7,629 nucleotides of DNA from positions 1-7,629 of the forward strand of contig CALCNX010000026.1 in assembly GCA_937899715.1 (NCBI GenBank), written 5' to 3'. The notes under the pieces are model-generated. The model worked only from the letters and a program-made list of their open reading frames with translations, searched no databases and had not been told where the DNA came from. Both the position numbers and the translations under genes were made by a program. Position 1 is the first letter of the stretch, and each line of letters opens with the position of its first letter. This document shows positions 5,212 to 7,629 of this stretch, piece by piece. Origin of the DNA: an uncultured bacterium (GTDB lineage Bacteria > Bacteroidota > Ignavibacteria > Kapaibacteriales > UBA4661).

Positions 5212-5379
5212 TTATCCAATCTTTACCGTTTGTTGTAATGTGTTGACCATGCTTTGCAGTGTTGGCATCTGCTGCTGACCAGCCTTATTCACCGCGTCAT
5301 ACAGTTGGCGCTTCAGGCATTTTAACCGCTCCGGCTTGCTGTTGCGGGTTTGCGTCGGCTGTTGGGGCTGCTGTTGCAT
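5212..5379 (-). other. Alternative-frame segment at the portal 3' end (possible frameshifted portal C-terminus)
   Basis: In the +1 frame relative to the portal gene, a stop-free stretch runs through the portal stop (TGA at 5299-5297) to TAA at 5214-5212, ending 4 bases before the next gene's ATG. After the portal stop it encodes 28 plausible residues, DAVNKAGQQQ followed by MPTLQSMVNTLQQTVKIG, which look like an amphipathic helical tail. Three readings are possible: the portal is really about 532 aa, with a base change or sequencing indel near 5299; a +1 shift occurs at GTA-TGA-C; or a separate 55-aa overlapping gene starts at ATG 5379. The upstream part of that 55-aa frame (MQQQPQQPTQ) looks less natural than the portal frame there, so a portal extension is favoured. 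Chance openness cannot be excluded. Confidence 0.35.
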
Positions 5380-6811
5380 TGGTAAATCCAATTTGTTTCA
5401 AAAGTTCTTTACGGGTTTGTATGATGCTGATCACCTCTTCGGCATTCAGCCTTTTGTCTATGCCTGACCACTTGTGTACAAAATCAATCGGGTCAAGGAC
5501 GTAATCATTCATCTTCTTTTTGTCAAGCTCATACTCAATATCCGGGTCAAGCAGCACTTGTTCTTCGGCATAATCTACCGAAAACGTATCAACAAAGATG
5601 GCTGTACCCGCATCGGCATTGGAGACAAGAATAATCATCTCGGCAAGCTCCCGCTCAAAGCCTCTCAGGGTTTCAATGTCGCTATACCGCTCTTCAATCA
5701 AATCGCTGCGTTCAATCACACGCGAAATACCGCTTAACGGTGTTCCCGCCTGTTTTGCCAGCGACGATGCCGGAACACCTTCGTTACGCATAGCTGCTTC
5801 AATCCGCAGCTCTGAGAACTCTTTCAAATCCGCATAACGCCCATCAGGAGAAATGTATTCTATCATTGGTTCAACCTGTGCACCGCTCTCTCCAACCATA
5901 ACGCCGTCTTTCTGGATAACGCGACTTGGTGAGAGAGCAGGCATATCACCGCCCATATTGATTGCTAGACCAATGGGGTGAGCATGAAAGCGTCTTGACA
6001 GATTTGCGTCGAACTCATCCTCGTTCGATTTGATATTTTCTTCCACAATTTCAAGCATCCCGCCTGCATAAAAGCCGTTTGTTTTCTCTAATCGCAGGAA
6101 TACGAACGGGAGACGGTTATAGGAGTGCGAGACGATGCTTATGGGCTTGCCTTTGATGTTCAGCGTGGTTACTTCTTGAAGATTCCATACGCGATAAACA
6201 ATCTCGCTGTTTATGCTGTCCAGATAGACCATTCTGAGCGCTTGCGTCGCATCATCGGCGCTGGTTTCTACCCGAAATTCGTCTGGCGTGTAGTGCAATA
6301 GCCTTAATTTACCCTGCACGAACACGGGGCGAACAGCCACAATGCCGCATAGTTTCGCCTTTCGGTAAATTTCCTTAATTTCTGAGTCTATATTGCCACT
6401 GGCGTAAATTGCCTGCATAGCGTCGTCAATTTTGCCAAACGAGCGCTTTGGAGCCTCATTGTATGCTGTACAGAGAATCTTGAGCAATCGCCTTACACTT
6501 GTATTGATAGGTAACGACCCACGGCTCATATTCAGGTCACTATTCGCGTCCTCTGTGTTGTAGAACGGTGCAAGGTACTCGTACAACAGCGCTCTACGAG
6601 CCTCTACATCGTTCGGATTCTTGCCATAGAAGGCTGTTAAGGCGCGATAGTAACATAGCGAATCTATTTCAGCGATATTGCCGGAAATCTCTTTGATTCC
6701 CTTCCACCGCTCGACCATTGCACCCGAAAACGCACGGGTATAGTATTTATCCGATTTGAAACCGCTCATAGTAGGTGTAGGTTGAAACCATTTTTTGAAA
6801 AATTCAAACAT
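5297..6811 (-). CDS. Portal protein
   Basis: The protein is 504 aa, a normal portal length. It starts MFEFFKKWFQPTPTMSGFKS. Portal-like features include the N-terminal helical wing (about residues 25-125, with YLAPFYN and LPINTSVRRLLKILCTAYNE), a strand-rich middle with RLLHYTPDEFRVET and RVWNLQEV, the segment NGFYAGGMLEIVEENIKSNE (about 248-267) and the later helical stem and crown region (AAMRNEGVPASSLAKQAG, about residues 341-358). The C-terminal ~30 residues are Ala/Pro/Gln rich and flexible. Portals form a 12-mer ring at one capsid vertex through which terminase pumps DNA. Location directly after terminase is diagnostic; the ATG overlaps the terminase stop (TAATG), with AAGG about 8 bases upstream. 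The reading frame may be interrupted near its end; see the alternative-frame entry. Confidence 0.85.
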   Translation of the reverse strand: MFEFFKKWFQPTPTMSGFKSDKYYTRAFSGAMVERWKGIKEISGNIAEIDSLCYYRALTAFYGKNPNDVEARRALLYEYLAPFYNTEDANSDLNMSRGSLPINTSVRRLLKILCTAYNEAPKRSFGKIDDAMQAIYASGNIDSEIKEIYRKAKLCGIVAVRPVFVQGKLRLLHYTPDEFRVETSADDATQALRMVYLDSINSEIVYRVWNLQEVTTLNIKGKPISIVSHSYNRLPFVFLRLEKTNGFYAGGMLEIVEENIKSNEDEFDANLSRRFHAHPIGLAINMGGDMPALSPSRVIQKDGVMVGESGAQVEPMIEYISPDGRYADLKEFSELRIEAAMRNEGVPASSLAKQAGTPLSGISRVIERSDLIEERYSDIETLRGFERELAEMIILVSNADAGTAIFVDTFSVDYAEEQVLLDPDIEYELDKKKMNDYVLDPIDFVHKWSGIDKRLNAEEVISIIQTRKELLKQIGFTNATAAPTADANPQQQAGAVKMPEAPTV

Positions 6812-7629
6812 TATCTGTGCCTTGTAGTGACTTCCGATCTATCCGACGGGAACTCGTTGTAGGTTAAGTACGACAGTGCATCCGAAGCGTGTGTAAGCTG
6901 CTTATCTTTGCTTTCAAGACCTTCGCCTGACTGCTTCCATGTCACTTTATTCAAATCGCCGATAAGAGCCTTGCATTTCGCATCAACGAATAGCCTTCTT
7001 TTGCCTTCAGCATTGCAGAACATAGCCGTCAAAGATGCAACACGGTCTTTAATTGCCTTTGTAGGACGTGTCAGACGGCGCGGGCTGAATTGCTTCAGCA
7101 TATTTTCGATTATCTGGTAATCGGTGAACGAACTGTTCGATTCACGTCTTGTGCCTGCATAGTCGCCTGTAATTGTCAATGTTCCTCTGTATTGCTGCTC
7201 ACCGAGATAGGTAAGCACCGCTCTACACATCTCTTCGGTGTTGGTGTTCGGGAAAACAAACTCTTTCACCACCTCTAAACGCTGCTGACTGCCTCTACTC
7301 TTGTCTTGAACAACCAAACAGGCAAGCGGGCTTTCTGAATAGTTAAAATCCCATGTGAGCCATGTCTTTGCCGTCTTGTCAAATTGGCAATCAGCGATGT
7401 TTTCCGGTGAGAACGAGTAGTAAACCACCGAACCACTGCGTACCAATTCGCCCAACACCTCTCGCCGGAACTTCTTTTCGTCATACCGAGCCTTTAACTT
7501 GTCAATGTACCCTTCCGGCAAATTGGCTATATTGTCATAGCTGGAACTGAATACAATTTCAACGTTTGGGTCTTCTTCCATCTCTTCCAATACTTGCGGT
7601 GCATCCGGTGGTGTGCTGACAGCTAGAAT
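6811..7629 (-). CDS. Terminase large subunit, C-terminal nuclease part (cut by right window edge)
   Basis: The frame is open from the right edge to TAA at 6813-6811, giving the last 272 residues. The N-terminal ATPase (Walker A and B) lies outside the window. A linker pattern typical of this family opens the fragment: SSYDNIANLPEGYIDKLKAR, then FRREVLGELV. The RNase-H-like nuclease follows with its acidic residues: Asp in LTWDFNYSES (fragment residue about 94), Asp in TITGDYAGTRRES (about 156) and Asp in THASDALSYLTY (about 250), the classic closing motif. The enzyme cuts concatemeric DNA and, docked on the portal, drives packaging. A TTG at 7590 could be read as a start, but the frame continues upstream without a stop and the motif order requires an ATPase there, so this is a truncated view of a full gene. 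Confidence 0.9.
   Translation of the reverse strand: MLAVSTPPDAPQVLEEMEEDPNVEIVFSSSYDNIANLPEGYIDKLKARYDEKKFRREVLGELVRSGSVVYYSFSPENIADCQFDKTAKTWLTWDFNYSESPLACLVVQDKSRGSQQRLEVVKEFVFPNTNTEEMCRAVLTYLGEQQYRGTLTITGDYAGTRRESNSSFTDYQIIENMLKQFSPRRLTRPTKAIKDRVASLTAMFCNAEGKRRLFVDAKCKALIGDLNKVTWKQSGEGLESKDKQLTHASDALSYLTYNEFPSDRSEVTTRHR

Noticed and set aside
7588..7590. TTG at 7590 as the terminase start
   Set aside because: The frame stays open to the right edge, and the residues here belong to the region after the ATPase domain, so it is an internal leucine codon.
7622..7629. GCTAGAAT at the right edge, identical to 4595-4602 in the scaffold-leader inverted repeat
   Set aside because: Only 8 bases, inside the terminase coding frame and without the second arm; chance is the simplest explanation.
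1..7629. CRISPR array, tRNA, insertion sequence, att site or anti-defence cassette
   Set aside because: No regularly spaced repeats, cloverleaf, transposase frame or terminal inverted repeats were seen; coding genes fill nearly the entire window.

Overview
The window is part of the head-and-tail morphogenesis cluster of a tailed double-stranded DNA phage (class Caudoviricetes) or prophage. Every convincing gene lies on the minus strand, so transcription runs from right to left. No integrase, attachment site, tRNA or bacterial chromosomal gene is visible, so free phage and prophage cannot be told apart. The host is not determinable. Base composition looks moderate. Several genes have recognisable Shine-Dalgarno sequences (GAGGT, AAGGT, AAAGG), which argues for a host with a conventional anti-SD ribosome. 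HK97-fold capsid genes plus a single tube-like tail gene with no sheath gene suggest a siphovirus-like particle, but the left end of the tail module is outside the window.

In transcription order (right to left) the window holds: the C-terminal nuclease half of the large terminase (7629-6811, cut by the window edge); the portal protein (6811-5297), with a possible extra C-terminal segment in another frame reaching 5212; two small genes of unknown function (5207-4935 and 4938-4651); a 92-base leader with an inverted repeat; a coiled-coil scaffold protein (4558-3977); the major capsid protein (3939-2974); a small Lys/Glu-rich protein (2968-2738); a small helix-turn-helix protein (2732-2523); a putative head-tail connector (2517-2113); a gp10/gpG-like tail-completion protein (2111-1551); a putative tail terminator (1551-1141); a probable major tail protein (1117-479); an intrinsic terminator hairpin (461-431); and the start of a probable tail assembly chaperone (422 to the left edge, cut).

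The layout follows virion assembly. Terminase packages DNA through the portal, scaffold directs the capsid protein into a procapsid, connector and completion proteins close the neck, and the tail terminator and tube protein build the tail. Most junctions are extremely tight (TAATG or ATGA overlaps, or 1-5 base gaps), implying translational coupling. The exceptions are the leaders of scaffold, capsid and major tail genes. These three share an AGGTCT motif exactly 4 bases before the ATG, which suggests independent strong initiation for the proteins needed in most copies.

The points most worth a second look are the possible frameshift at the portal C-terminus, the shared AGGTCT leader, the DNA-binding-type protein inside the head module, and the terminator whose U-tract abuts the start codon of the next tail gene. 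I see no evidence for a wholly new biological system; this is a recognisable but divergent phage structural module.
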